Source: CAMLIZ01 sp036231905 (GTDB lineage: Bacteria > Pseudomonadota > Gammaproteobacteria > Burkholderiales > Burkholderiaceae_C). Taken from it: 64,000 bases of DNA. How positions within the stretch are numbered: the stretch's first letter is position 1; every line of letters starts with the position of its first letter. Positions 17,054 to 25,065 of this stretch are shown here, piece by piece. The stretch is from positions 113,452 to 177,451 of the forward strand of contig NZ_JAZARE010000012.1 of assembly GCF_036231905.1 (NCBI RefSeq), given 5' to 3'. Under the pieces are notes generated by a model. The model saw nothing but the letters and a program-made list of their open reading frames with translations. It was not told the origin of the DNA and did no database searches. A program made the translations under genes and the position numbers.

Positions 17054-17713
17054 ATGGCCCGCACCGTCGCCGTCGTCGACTACGGCATGGGCAACCTGCG
17101 CTCGGTGTCGCAGGCGGTGATGCATGTGGCGCGGGGCGAAGGTGTGGAGGTGATCGTCACCTCCTCGCCCGATGCCGTGCGCGCTGCCGAACGCATCGTG
17201 CTGCCGGGCCAGGGCGCCATGCGCGACTGCATGCGCGAGCTGCTGGACAGCGGCCTGCAGCAGGCGGTGCTCGAAGCCGCCGCCAGCAAGCCGCTGATGG
17301 GGGTGTGCGTGGGCATGCAGATGCTGCTGGACCACAGCGACGAGCAGGACACCCCGGGCCTAGGGCTCATCCCAGGCCGCGTGCAGCGGTTCGAGCTCGG
17401 AGGCCAGCTGCAGCCGGACGGCAGCCGCTACAAGGTGCCGCAGATCGGCTGGAACCGGGTGGTGCAGGTGCCCCACGGCGGTGCGGTGCATGCCATGTGG
17501 CAGGGCGTGCCCGACCAGGCGTACTTCTATTTCGTGCACAGCTTTTTCGCTCGCCCGTCGGACCCGCACCACAGCGCCGGCGAAACGGAGTACGGTCTGC
17601 GCTTTACCAGCGCCGTGGCCCGGGATAACATTTTTGCCACCCAGTTCCACCCCGAGAAGAGCGCAGCGCACGGCCTGGCCCTCTACCGCAACTTCCTCCA
17701 CTGGAAGCCCTGA
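17054..17713 (+). CDS. hisH: Imidazole glycerol phosphate synthase, glutaminase subunit
   Basis: A 219-residue class I glutamine amidotransferase that channels ammonia to HisF. It starts TVAVVDYGMGNLRSV. The nucleophile is Cys85 in MGVCVGMQMLL, and the His-Glu pair is in FATQFHPEKSA near the C-terminus. The length is normal. It starts one base after the bridging frame stop, and hisA follows after 46 bases. Confidence 0.97.
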   Translation: MARTVAVVDYGMGNLRSVSQAVMHVARGEGVEVIVTSSPDAVRAAERIVLPGQGAMRDCMRELLDSGLQQAVLEAAASKPLMGVCVGMQMLLDHSDEQDTPGLGLIPGRVQRFELGGQLQPDGSRYKVPQIGWNRVVQVPHGGAVHAMWQGVPDQAYFYFVHSFFARPSDPHHSAGETEYGLRFTSAVARDNIFATQFHPEKSAAHGLALYRNFLHWKP

Positions 17714-17759
17714 CACGGTTTCTCGGGATCCCACCTTCCTCCACCACCGCTTCACAGCC

Positions 17760-18512
17760 ATGTTGCTGATTCCGGCGATCGACCTGAAAGACGGCAAGTG
17801 CGTGCGCCTCCAACAAGGCGACATGAACGTGTCAACCACCTTCGGCGAGGACCCGGCCGCCATGGCCCGGCGCTGGCTGGATGCGGGCGCCCGGCGCCTG
17901 CACCTGGTCGACCTCAACGGCGCTTTTGCCGGCAAGCCGATCAACGAAGCCGCGATCAAGGCCATCCTCGCCGAGGTGGGCGACGACATCCCGGTACAGC
18001 TGGGCGGCGGCATCCGCGACCTGGACACCATCGAGCGCTACCTGGACGACGGCCTGAGCTACGTGATCATCGGCACCGCCGCGGTCAAGAGCCCCGGTTT
18101 CCTCAAGGACGCCTGCAGCGCCTTCGGCGGCCACATCATCGTCGGCCTGGACGCCAAGGACGGCAAGGTGGCCACGGATGGCTGGAGCAAGCTCACCGGC
18201 CACGAGGTGGTGGATCTCGCCAAGAAATTCGAGGACTACGGCGTCGAAGGTGTCATCTACACCGACATCGGCCGCGACGGCATGCTCACCGGCATCAACA
18301 TCGAGGCCACCGTCACGCTCGCGCAGGCGCTCACCATCCCGGTGTTCGCCTCCGGTGGGCTGTCAAACATTGCCGACATCGAGCGCCTGTGCGCGGTGGA
18401 AAGCGAAGGCATCGAAGGCGTGATCTGCGGCCGCTCCATCTACACCGGCGCGCTCGACTTCGTGGCGGCGCAAAAGCGCGCCGACGAGCTGGCCGACGAA
18501 CTCACGCAGTAA
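17760..18512 (+). CDS. hisA: 1-(5-phosphoribosyl)-5-[(phosphoribosylamino)methylideneamino]imidazole-4-carboxamide isomerase
   Basis: A 250-residue (beta-alpha)8-barrel isomerase for the Amadori rearrangement of ProFAR to PRFAR. The general base is Asp8 in IPAIDLKDGKCVRL and the general acid Asp is in YTDIGRDGMLTG. Phosphate-binding loops LGGGIRD and ASGGLSN are intact. The start at ATG 17760 gives the standard N-terminus MLLIPAIDL. hisF starts 3 bases after the stop. Confidence 0.98.
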   Translation: MLLIPAIDLKDGKCVRLQQGDMNVSTTFGEDPAAMARRWLDAGARRLHLVDLNGAFAGKPINEAAIKAILAEVGDDIPVQLGGGIRDLDTIERYLDDGLSYVIIGTAAVKSPGFLKDACSAFGGHIIVGLDAKDGKVATDGWSKLTGHEVVDLAKKFEDYGVEGVIYTDIGRDGMLTGINIEATVTLAQALTIPVFASGGLSNIADIERLCAVESEGIEGVICGRSIYTGALDFVAAQKRADELADELTQ

Positions 18513-18515
18513 GGC

Positions 18516-19274
18516 ATGCTGGCCAAACGCATCATCCCCTGCCTGGACGTCACCGGCGGGCGTGTCGTCAAGGGTGTCAACTTCGTGGAGCTGCGCGACG
18601 CCGGTGATCCGGTGGAGATTGCCGCGCGGTACAACGACCAGGGCGCCGACGAGCTCACCTTCCTGGACATCACCGCCACCAGCGACGAACGCGACCTGAT
18701 CCTGCACATGATCGAGGCGGTGGCGTCCCAGGTGTTCATTCCGCTCACCGTCGGCGGCGGCGTGCGCACGGTGGAGGATGTGCGGCGCCTGCTCAACGCC
18801 GGGGCCGACAAGGTCAGCTTCAACTCGGCGGCCGTCGCCAACCCGCAGGTCATACGGGATGCGTCGCAGAAGTACGGCGCCCAGTGCATCGTGGTGGCCA
18901 TCGACGCCAAGGCGCGCGAGGGCGGCGGCTGGGACGTGTACACCCACGGCGGGCGCAAGAACACCGGGCTGGACGCGGTGGCCTGGGCCCGCCAGATGGC
19001 GGAGCACGGGGCTGGCGAGATCCTGCTGACCAGCATGGACCGTGATGGCACCCGGATCGGCTTCAACCTCGAGCTCACCCGCGCGGTGTCGGACGCGGTG
19101 CCGGTGCCGGTGATCGCCTCCGGCGGCGTCGGCAACCTGGAGCACCTGGCCGACGGCATCCAGCTCGGCCATGCCGACGCCGTGCTGGCGGCCAGCATCT
19201 TCCATTACGGCCAGCACACCGTGGGCGAGGCCAAGGCGCTGATGGCATCACGGGGCATACCGGTCCGCCAGTGA
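18516..19274 (+). CDS. hisF: Imidazole glycerol phosphate synthase, cyclase subunit
   Basis: A 252-residue barrel protein that uses ammonia from HisH to form imidazole glycerol phosphate and AICAR. The catalytic Asp11 lies in PCLDVTGGRVVKGVNF and the second Asp in LTSMDRDGTRIGF. VGGGVRT and ASGGVGN bind phosphate. It overlaps rsmD by 4 bases. The expected next gene, hisI or hisIE, is absent here. Confidence 0.98.
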   Translation: MLAKRIIPCLDVTGGRVVKGVNFVELRDAGDPVEIAARYNDQGADELTFLDITATSDERDLILHMIEAVASQVFIPLTVGGGVRTVEDVRRLLNAGADKVSFNSAAVANPQVIRDASQKYGAQCIVVAIDAKAREGGGWDVYTHGGRKNTGLDAVAWARQMAEHGAGEILLTSMDRDGTRIGFNLELTRAVSDAVPVPVIASGGVGNLEHLADGIQLGHADAVLAASIFHYGQHTVGEAKALMASRGIPVRQ

Positions 19275-19858
19275 GCGAGGTCCGCATCATCGGCGGCGCG
19301 TGGAAGCGCAGCAAACTGCCGGTGCTGGACAAACCCGGGCTGCGCCCCACGCCCGATCGCGTGCGCGAGACACTGTTCAACTGGCTGGGGCAGGACCTGG
19401 CCGGCTGGCGCTGCCTGGATGCGTTTGCGGGCAGCGGGGCGCTGGGTTTCGAAGCCGCATCCCGTGGCGCGGCCAGCGTGGTGCTGCTGGAGCGCGATCC
19501 TGCGCTGGTGCGTCAGCTGCGCGCCGCCCAGCAGCGGTTGCAGGCCAGCACGGTGCGGGTGGAACAGGCCGATGCACTGGCATGGATGCGGCGGGCGGCG
19601 CCGGCCAGCTTCGACCTGGTGTGCCTGGATCCGCCGTTCGACGCCGGCCTGTTTGAGCCGGCCTTGGCCGCGGCCCGCCGGCTGCTGCGCGAAGACGGTG
19701 TGCTCTACCTGGAGGCGCCCGAGCCCTGGAGCGAGCCGGTGCTCGCCCCCTTGGGATACCGCCTGCGCCGCCAGGGGCGGGCCGGCGCGGTGCATTTCCA
19801 CTTGTTGCAGCGCGACATTACACTGGCCGGATCCCCCGCCGAGGAGCCCGCGTCTTGA
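19271..19858 (+). CDS. rsmD: 16S rRNA (guanine966-N2)-methyltransferase
   Basis: A 195-residue SAM-dependent rRNA methyltransferase. The N-terminus has VRIIGGAWKRSKLPV and LRPTPDRVRETLFNWL. SAM motif I is LDAFAGSGALGFEAASRG near residues 47-64, and the catalytic DPPF tetrad is in LVCLDPPFDAG. It begins with GTG 19271, which overlaps the hisF stop as GTGA, and it overlaps coaD as TTGA. rsmD-coaD is a common pair; the fusion to the end of the his operon is less so. Confidence 0.95.
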   Translation: MSEVRIIGGAWKRSKLPVLDKPGLRPTPDRVRETLFNWLGQDLAGWRCLDAFAGSGALGFEAASRGAASVVLLERDPALVRQLRAAQQRLQASTVRVEQADALAWMRRAAPASFDLVCLDPPFDAGLFEPALAAARRLLREDGVLYLEAPEPWSEPVLAPLGYRLRRQGRAGAVHFHLLQRDITLAGSPAEEPAS

Positions 19859-20361
19859 CCTCCGTGACCCGTCTGACCGCCGTCTATCCCGGCACCTTCG
19901 ATCCGTTCACCCTGGGCCACGTCGACCTGATGCGCCGTGCCAGCCGGCTGTTCGAGCGCCTGATCGTGGCGGTGGCGGCCGGCCACCACAAGCGCACCAT
20001 GTTCACCATCGCCGAACGGCTGGAGATGGCGCAGGAGCTGGCGTCCCAGCATCCCAATGTGGAGGTCATCGCCTTCCGCGGCCTGCTGCGCGATTTCGTG
20101 GTGCACCACGGCGGCAAGGTGGTGGTGCGGGGGCTGCGGGCGGTGAGCGACTTCGAATACGAATTCCAGATGGCGGGCATGAACCGCCAGCTGATGCCCG
20201 AGGTTGAAACACTCTTCCTCACCCCCAGCGACCACTACCAGTTCGTTTCCGGCACTTTCGTGCGCGAGATTGCCATGCTGGGCGGTGATGTTTCCAAGTT
20301 CGTGGCACCCTCGGTGCTCCAACGACTGCAGGAGCGGGTGTCGCGCAGCGACCCTGAGTGA
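19855..20361 (+). CDS. coaD: Phosphopantetheine adenylyltransferase
   Basis: A 168-residue enzyme that adenylates 4'-phosphopantetheine in CoA synthesis. The nucleotidyltransferase T/HxGH motif is TLGH in YPGTFDPFTLGHVDLM. The C-terminal SGTFVREIAMLGGDVSKFV corresponds to the ISSTxVR motif. The start is TTG 19855, overlapping the rsmD stop; no ATG would preserve the first beta strand TAVYPGTFDP. Confidence 0.97.
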   Translation: MTSVTRLTAVYPGTFDPFTLGHVDLMRRASRLFERLIVAVAAGHHKRTMFTIAERLEMAQELASQHPNVEVIAFRGLLRDFVVHHGGKVVVRGLRAVSDFEYEFQMAGMNRQLMPEVETLFLTPSDHYQFVSGTFVREIAMLGGDVSKFVAPSVLQRLQERVSRSDPE

Positions 20362-20368
20362 GGCCGGC

Positions 20369-20656
20369 ATGGCCCTGATGATCACCGACGAGTGCATCAA
20401 CTGTGATGTCTGCGAACCGGAGTGCCCCAACCAGGCGATCTCCATGGGCGCGGACTATTACGTGATCGACCCGAACCGCTGCACCGAATGCGTGGGGCAT
20501 TTCGATGAGCCGCAGTGTGTGCAGGTGTGCCCGGTGAGCTGCATCCCGGTGGACCCGGGGCGTCACGAGACACGCGACATGCTGATGGCCAAGCACCGGG
20601 CGTTGCAGGTCGCAGCGGCTGCTCCCGAGCAGGGCCAGCCCGTCAGCGAACCGTGA
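20369..20656 (+). CDS. 2[4Fe-4S] ferredoxin, YfhL-like
   Basis: A 95-residue cytosolic ferredoxin. Two clusters are indicated by CINCDVCEPECPNQAI and by CTECVGHFDEPQCVQVCPVSCIPVDP; the spaced second motif is typical of YfhL-type ferredoxins. It follows coaD by 7 bases, a conserved neighbourhood in this lineage. An Ala/Glu-rich tail follows the domain. Its 3' end overlaps the convergent DUF4124 gene by 14 bases. Electron partners are unknown. Confidence 0.94.
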   Translation: MALMITDECINCDVCEPECPNQAISMGADYYVIDPNRCTECVGHFDEPQCVQVCPVSCIPVDPGRHETRDMLMAKHRALQVAAAAPEQGQPVSEP

Positions 20657-21032
20657 CGGGCGCGTCCGGCGCGTGGCTGGGCGATTTCTTCGACTTCTTT
20701 TTCTTGCTCTTGCTGGCCGCCGGCGCAGACGCGGACCGGGCCGCAGGCACGCCTCGTTCGCCCCGGATGCCGACCGCCACGGCTGGCTGAACGGCGGCTT
20801 CCCGGCGCTCGCGCTCCTGCGCCAGGCGCCGCGCGAGCGCGGCTTCACGCTTGGCGGCGGCTTGTGCAGCCTGTCGCTGGGCGTTGGTCCGTTGGTCGTC
20901 CACGTCCACCGGGCGGCCGGCCGGGCAGGGCTCGCTGCTGTACTGGTTGCCTTCGGGGCCGCAGCGGTAGACCGTTTGAGCCGGTGCCATGGCGGGGAGC
21001 AGCACCAGCGCACACACCAGCAGCCGCTTCAC
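20643..21032 (-). CDS. DUF4124 domain-containing exported protein
   Basis: A 129-residue protein with a signal peptide (KRLLVCALVLLPAMAPAQ) and a short DUF4124 segment, TVYRCGPEGNQYSSEPCPAGRPV, whose two Cys probably form a disulfide in the periplasm. A charged coiled-coil-like stretch follows (residues 50-90), then a Lys/Ser-rich tail. The start is GTG 21032, overlapping the pth stop as GTGA. The function of DUF4124 is unknown. Confidence 0.85.
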   Translation of the reverse strand: MKRLLVCALVLLPAMAPAQTVYRCGPEGNQYSSEPCPAGRPVDVDDQRTNAQRQAAQAAAKREAALARRLAQERERREAAVQPAVAVGIRGERGVPAARSASAPAASKSKKKKSKKSPSHAPDAPVTVR

Positions 21033-21664
21033 GATGCGGCCTCCGGGGTGGCATCGTCCGCCGGCTGGGGCGGCTTCGGTTGCTTGGGCCGTGGCGGCTT
21101 CGCATGGATTTTCATCATCGCCTTCTCCATGTCGCCCGCAAGCACCAGGTCCAGCGCTTCCAGCGATCGGTCGATCGCCTTGTCGATCAGTTCCCGTTCG
21201 GCCAGAGGCGGCTTGCGAAGCACGTAGTTGATGACCTCCGCCTTGACGCCCGGGTGGCCGATGCCCAGGCGCAGGCGCCAGTAGTCCGGGCTGCCGAGCT
21301 GGGCATGGATGTCCTTCAGCCCGTTGTGGCCTGCATGGCTGCCGCCGAGCTTGAGCTTCATCTGGCCTGGCAACAGGTCGAGTTCGTCGTGCACCACCAG
21401 CACTTCTTCCGGCGCGATCTTGAAGAAGCGCGCCAGCGCCGCCACCGACTTGCCGGACAGGTTCATGTAGGTCTGCGGTTCCAGCAGCCACACGGGGCCG
21501 TCGGGCCGGTTCACCCGAGCCACCAGGCCGTGATAGCCGCGATCGGGCAGCAGCGTGGCACCCAGCTTGCGCGCCACTTCGTCCACCCACCAGAAGCCGG
21601 CGTTGTGGCGTGTCGCGTCGTATTCCGGCCCGGGGTTGCCCAGGCCTACCAGCAGTCGAATCAT
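21029..21664 (-). CDS. pth: Peptidyl-tRNA hydrolase
   Basis: A 211-residue enzyme that recycles peptidyl-tRNA released from stalled ribosomes. The active-site residues are present: Asn10 and His20 in GLGNPGPEYDATRHNAGF, Asn68 in TYMNLSG, and Asp93 in VVHDELDL. A Lys/Pro-rich C-terminal extension lengthens it modestly. A GATAAT box ends 8 bases before the ATG and lies just after a terminator, so it may be transcribed from its own promoter as a nearly leaderless message. Confidence 0.97.
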   Translation of the reverse strand: MIRLLVGLGNPGPEYDATRHNAGFWWVDEVARKLGATLLPDRGYHGLVARVNRPDGPVWLLEPQTYMNLSGKSVAALARFFKIAPEEVLVVHDELDLLPGQMKLKLGGSHAGHNGLKDIHAQLGSPDYWRLRLGIGHPGVKAEVINYVLRKPPLAERELIDKAIDRSLEALDLVLAGDMEKAMMKIHAKPPRPKQPKPPQPADDATPEAAS

Positions 21665-21672
21665 GGGGCGGG

Positions 21673-21678
21673 ATTATC
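21673..21678 (-). promoter_or_regulatory. -10-like GATAAT abutting pth start
   Basis: On the minus strand GATAAT is followed by 8 bases and then the pth ATG. It lies just downstream of the rplY terminator, so it could restart transcription. The -35 region overlaps the terminator T-tract and is weak. Confidence 0.45.
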
Positions 21679-21693
21679 GAGGGGCTCGGAAAC

Positions 21694-21718
21694 GAAAAAG
21701 CCCCACCGAAGTGGGGCT
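21694..21718 (-). terminator. Rho-independent terminator after rplY
   Basis: On the minus strand, stem AGCCCCAC / GTGGGGCT with a TTCG loop is followed by TTTTT. It lies between rplY and pth, only about 30 bases before the pth start. Confidence 0.85.
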
Positions 21719-21734
21719 CGAGGGGTGCACCCGA

Positions 21735-21767
21735 AAGGGGGCGGTCGCGTTCGGCGACCAGCCCCTT
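21735..21767 (-). other. Second hairpin overlapping the rplY stop
   Basis: On the minus strand AAGGGG-GGTCGC pairs with GCGACC-CCCCTT around a CGAA loop. It lies directly before the T-tracted terminator, giving two hairpins in tandem at the rplY 3' end. Confidence 0.45.
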
Positions 21768-22395
21768 ATTTCTTGCCCTTGCCCTTGGCGGGCGCGGGTG
21801 CCGGTGCGGGGGCGGCGGCTGCAGCCACTTCTTCCTCGGCGACGGGAAGGGTCGCCACTGCGATCACCGGGTTCGGCTTGCCGTGCGTCACCACCTTGGT
21901 GCCCTTGGGCAGCTTGATGTCGTTGACGTGCAGCGACTGGCCCTTGGTCAGCTCGCCCAGGTCGACGGTGATGAACTCCGGCAGCTGAGAGGCCAGGCAG
22001 TTGATTTCCACTTCGGCCATCACGTGGTTCACCAGGCACTTGTCGGTCTTGACGGCCGGCGAGTTTTCCTCGTTCACGAAGTGCAGCGGCACCTTCTTGT
22101 TGATGCGGGTGGTCTCGTCCACGCGCTGGAAGTCGATGTGCATGACCATCGGCTTGTAGGCATGCATCTGGTAGTCACGCAGCAGGACCTTCTCGGTCTT
22201 GCCGGCCACTTCCATGTCCAGCAGCGACGAATGGAAGGCTTCCTTCTTCAGCGCATGGAACAGGGCGTTGTGATCGAGCTCGATCATCTTGGCCTCGCCG
22301 GCGCCATAGACAATGCCAGGCACCTTGCCAGCCACGCGCAGGCGGCGGCTCGCTCCGGTCCCCTGCAACGTGCGCTCATAAGCGACGAATTTCAT
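21766..22395 (-). CDS. rplY: 50S ribosomal protein bL25 (Ctc form)
   Basis: A 209-residue bL25 of the long Ctc type: an N-terminal 5S-rRNA-binding domain (MKFVAYERTLQGTGASRRLR to about residue 95) and a C-terminal TL5/Ctc domain. An Ala/Pro then GKGKK tail ends the protein. ATG 22395 has a GGAGTG site. It sits between two hairpin terminators, one after prs and one after itself, so its dose appears to be set independently of its neighbours. Confidence 0.96.
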   Translation of the reverse strand: MKFVAYERTLQGTGASRRLRVAGKVPGIVYGAGEAKMIELDHNALFHALKKEAFHSSLLDMEVAGKTEKVLLRDYQMHAYKPMVMHIDFQRVDETTRINKKVPLHFVNEENSPAVKTDKCLVNHVMAEVEINCLASQLPEFITVDLGELTKGQSLHVNDIKLPKGTKVVTHGKPNPVIAVATLPVAEEEVAAAAAPAPAPAPAKGKGKK

Positions 22396-22413
22396 GGTTT
22401 CACTCCAAAGGTG

Positions 22414-22435
22414 AGGCGCCCGCGACCAGGCGCCT
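22414..22435 (-). promoter_or_regulatory. Hairpin in the rplY leader
   Basis: A perfect 7-bp inverted repeat (AGGCGCC / GGCGCCT, 8-base loop) lies 19 bases upstream of the rplY start. A second small hairpin, GGGCC / GGCCC, is at 22442-22456. Together with the prs terminator they make the whole leader structured. Autoregulation by bL25 is only a guess. Confidence 0.4.
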
Positions 22436-22459
22436 ATGGATGGGCCCGAAAGGCCCGAC

Positions 22460-22497
22460 AAAAAAGAGAAGGGACACCGAAGGTGTACCCGCTTCTC
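22460..22497 (-). terminator. Rho-independent terminator after prs
   Basis: On the minus strand GAGAAG-GGGT-ACACC folds back on GGTGT-CCC-TTCTC with a TTCG-type loop, followed by six T. It begins 4 bases after the prs stop and ends about 65 bases before rplY. Confidence 0.85.
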
Positions 22498-22500
22498 CAT

Positions 22501-23463
22501 CTAAAAATTATTGTTCTGCTCCGCAAACAGGGAGGTCACTGATTCGCCGTCCGAAATGCGGCGGATCGTCTCCGCGAACAGGAAGGCCACGGACAACTGG
22601 CGAATCTTGGTGCAGCCCTTGGCCGAGGCGCTGAGCGGAATGGTGTTGGTGATCACCACTTCGTCGAGCTGGGAATTCTTGATGCGTTCGATGGCCGGGC
22701 CGGAGAACACCGCGTGCGTGCAGTAGGCGTAGACGCTCTTGGCGCCGCGCTCCTTCAGCACCTCGGCCGCTTTCACCAGCGTGCCGGCGGTGTCGATCAT
22801 GTCGTCCATGATCACGCAGTTGCGGCCATCGATCTCGCCGATGACGTGCATCACCTCGGAGACATTGGCCTTGGGGCGGCGCTTGTCGATGATGGCCAGG
22901 TCGCAGTTCAGCTGCTTGGCCAGCGCACGGGCGCGCACCACGCCGCCCACGTCCGGGCTCACCACCACCAGGTCGGAATAGGACTTGGCCTTCACGTCCG
23001 ACAGCAGCACTGGCGAGGCGTAGATGTTGTCCACCGGGATGTCGAAGAAGCCCTGGATCTGGTCGGCGTGCAGGTCCATGGTGAGCACACGCTCAACGCC
23101 CACGGTCTGCAGCATGTTGGCCACCACCTTGGCGCTGATGGGCACGCGGGTGGAACGCGGGCGGCGGTCCTGCCGCGCATAACCGAAGTAGGGCATCACG
23201 GCGGTGATGCGGCGGGCCGAAGCGCGCTTGAGTGCATCCACCATGATGCACAGTTCCATCAGGTTTTCGTTGGTCGGGGCGCAGGTGGACTGCACCACGA
23301 ACACGTCGCGGGCGCGCACGTTCTGGTCGATGCGCACATCGACTTCGCCGTCGGAAAAGCGGCCCACATGGGCCTTGCCGAGGTCCACGCCGAGGTGGGT
23401 GGCGATCTCCTGCGCGAGAACGGGGTTGGCGTTCCCGGTGAACAGAACGGTGTTGAACAGCAT
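22501..23463 (-). CDS. prs: Ribose-phosphate pyrophosphokinase
   Basis: A 320-residue PRPP synthase supplying histidine, nucleotide and NAD pathways. Motifs seen: GNANPVLAQEIATHLG, FSDGEVDVRI, the ATP-loop YFGYARQDRR, the Mg-binding DLHADQIQGFFD, and the PRPP-binding VIMDDMIDTAGTL. The ATG has a GGAGA site. It lies downstream of tRNA-Gln in the same direction, a conserved betaproteobacterial arrangement as I recall it. Confidence 0.98.
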   Translation of the reverse strand: MLFNTVLFTGNANPVLAQEIATHLGVDLGKAHVGRFSDGEVDVRIDQNVRARDVFVVQSTCAPTNENLMELCIMVDALKRASARRITAVMPYFGYARQDRRPRSTRVPISAKVVANMLQTVGVERVLTMDLHADQIQGFFDIPVDNIYASPVLLSDVKAKSYSDLVVVSPDVGGVVRARALAKQLNCDLAIIDKRRPKANVSEVMHVIGEIDGRNCVIMDDMIDTAGTLVKAAEVLKERGAKSVYAYCTHAVFSGPAIERIKNSQLDEVVITNTIPLSASAKGCTKIRQLSVAFLFAETIRRISDGESVTSLFAEQNNNF

Positions 23464-23542
23464 GTTCTCTCCGTGAGAGCCGGCAGGTTCCGGCCGATTG
23501 CGCGTTCCCTCAGGCCTCGCTGTCCCGGAGACTCAGAAAATT

Positions 23543-23620
23543 TGGCAGGGGAGGAAGGACTCGAACCCTCGCATGTCGGAATCAAAATCCGATGCCTTAA
23601 CCAACTTGGCGACTCCCCTA
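23543..23620 (-). tRNA. tRNA-Gln (anticodon TTG)
   Basis: The minus strand folds as a complete cloverleaf: acceptor TAGGGGA / TCCCCTG (with a T-G first pair), D-arm with AAGTTGGTTAA, anticodon arm TCGGA-TTTTGAT-TCCGA giving TTG, and T-arm GAGGG-TTCGAGT-CCTTC. CCA is encoded. The U at position 1 and the TTG anticodon fit glutamine. It lies between ispE and prs. Confidence 0.96.
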
Positions 23621-23659
23621 CACAGGTTCCGGCCTGACGGCCGACACCTTGAAACCGTT

Positions 23660-24532
23660 TCAGTCTGCCCACCCGGCGAGCGGATGCTGCGTCAGACTGC
23701 GGCACATTCGACCGACCCAGCCGGGAGGAAGCTCCCCCTCCCGCCATGTCGCCACAGGTTGGTCGCCTGTACCGTCCCGGATTGCTCCGGCCCTTGCAAA
23801 CACCGCACTCCCTGAACCCGTCATGCGGCTGTTGCCAAAGCGCTCTTCGAGCCACTGGGCCACATCCCTGACTGCCGGCGCCTGGGCTTCGGCGGCTGGC
23901 TGCAAATCATTGCGGCCGGTCACTGAAGCAGTGTCTGCAGGTAAGCCCGCAAGTATAACAGGCTCTGTGTCGCGTACCAAGAGCGGGCTTTGAAAGATCG
24001 TTTTTGTCGGGATGTCCACCGGCGGTTTCACGACGGCAAACCACTGCGGCGCCAAGTCCACCGGCGTCAGCTGCTCGCCGATGCCTTCGACGAAGGCGTT
24101 GTGGCCGCCGATGAAAAACGGCACGTCGGCGCCCAGCCGTTCACCCAGCTGCAGCAGCTTCTGACGTGACCAGTTCAGGCCCCAGAGTCGGTTCAGCGCC
24201 AGCAGCACCGTGGCAGCGTCGGAACTGCCGCCGCCCATGCCGGCGCCCGAGGGCAGCCGCTTCTCGATCGTGATGTCCGCGCCCAGCGTGCTGCCGCGCG
24301 CCGGCGGCCGCAGGCGAGCGGCACGCAGGCACAGGTCGTCCTCCGGCAGGGCATGGCCGGTGTCGTGGCGCGTCAGCCTGCCGTCCGCGCGGCATTCGAG
24401 GTGCAGCGTGTCCTGCCAGTCGATCAACACAAACAGCGACTGCAGCAGGTGATAGCCGTCGGCCCGGCGGCCGATGATGTGGAGGAAAAGGTTCAGCTTG
24501 GCCGGTGCCGGCACATCCCAAAGCGCCTTCAT
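23660..24532 (-). CDS. ispE: 4-diphosphocytidyl-2-C-methyl-D-erythritol kinase
   Basis: A 290-residue GHMP kinase of the MEP isoprenoid pathway. The N-terminal PAPAKLNLFLHIIGRRADGYHLLQS carries the catalytic Lys and substrate contacts. The ATP loop is LPSGAGMGGGSSDAA near residue 95, with DVPFFI after it, and the C-terminal MTGSGSAVFA motif is intact. ATG 24532 starts 5 bases after lolB ends, so the two are co-transcribed. Confidence 0.97.
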   Translation of the reverse strand: MKALWDVPAPAKLNLFLHIIGRRADGYHLLQSLFVLIDWQDTLHLECRADGRLTRHDTGHALPEDDLCLRAARLRPPARGSTLGADITIEKRLPSGAGMGGGSSDAATVLLALNRLWGLNWSRQKLLQLGERLGADVPFFIGGHNAFVEGIGEQLTPVDLAPQWFAVVKPPVDIPTKTIFQSPLLVRDTEPVILAGLPADTASVTGRNDLQPAAEAQAPAVRDVAQWLEERFGNSRMTGSGSAVFARAGAIRDGTGDQPVATWREGELPPGWVGRMCRSLTQHPLAGWAD

Positions 24533-24537
24533 TGCGC

Positions 24538-25065
24538 TCAAGGGGCCAGCTTGGCGCGCACGGTGACGGCCGGCGGCGCGCTGCGGTGCGCGACGATCCA
24601 GCCTTCGCTTCGGCGCTCCAGCGCCACCGTCCAGCCGAGCTGCTCGAAGCCGGCGCCCGGCGCGGGCAAGGGGCTGCTGGGCGCGCCCGCCCAGGGCTTG
24701 CCGCGCAGCCAGTCGAACAAGGCGCCCAGCGGCAGCGGCTCGCCGAGCACTTCGTCGGCCAAGGCGGGCAGGTCGCGGAAGCGCTTTTCGCCGTCGCTGC
24801 TCTTGAGCACCACGTCGGTCGGGCTCCAGCGCGCCTGCGCCATCACGGTCCCCAGCGGCGAGGTGAGCTGCATCTCGCCGCGTTCGGGGCCGCCACGCAG
24901 GTCGAAGGCGGCACTCACGTTGCGGGCCGGTGCGCCGTTGTGGGCGTCCACCTGCACCGACAGGCGGCCGCTGAGCGTGTCGTCCGGGCCTTGGACGGGC
25001 GGATTGAACGTGCTGCAGCCGGCCAGCGCGGCACACACCGCCCACGCGGCGACCACGCCTCTCAC
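24538..25065 (-). CDS. lolB: Outer-membrane lipoprotein receptor LolB
   Basis: A 175-residue lipoprotein that receives lipoproteins from LolA at the outer membrane. The lipobox is LAGC with Cys17, followed by Ser-Thr, which fits outer-membrane sorting. The core LSGRLSVQVDAHNG...AAFDLRGG, LTSPLGTVMAQARWSP and LGEPLPLGALFDWLRGKPW is characteristic. The start is GTG 25065, overlapping the upstream TPR stop as GTGA. lolB-ispE is a well-known pair. Confidence 0.93.
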   Translation of the reverse strand: MRGVVAAWAVCAALAGCSTFNPPVQGPDDTLSGRLSVQVDAHNGAPARNVSAAFDLRGGPERGEMQLTSPLGTVMAQARWSPTDVVLKSSDGEKRFRDLPALADEVLGEPLPLGALFDWLRGKPWAGAPSSPLPAPGAGFEQLGWTVALERRSEGWIVAHRSAPPAVTVRAKLAP

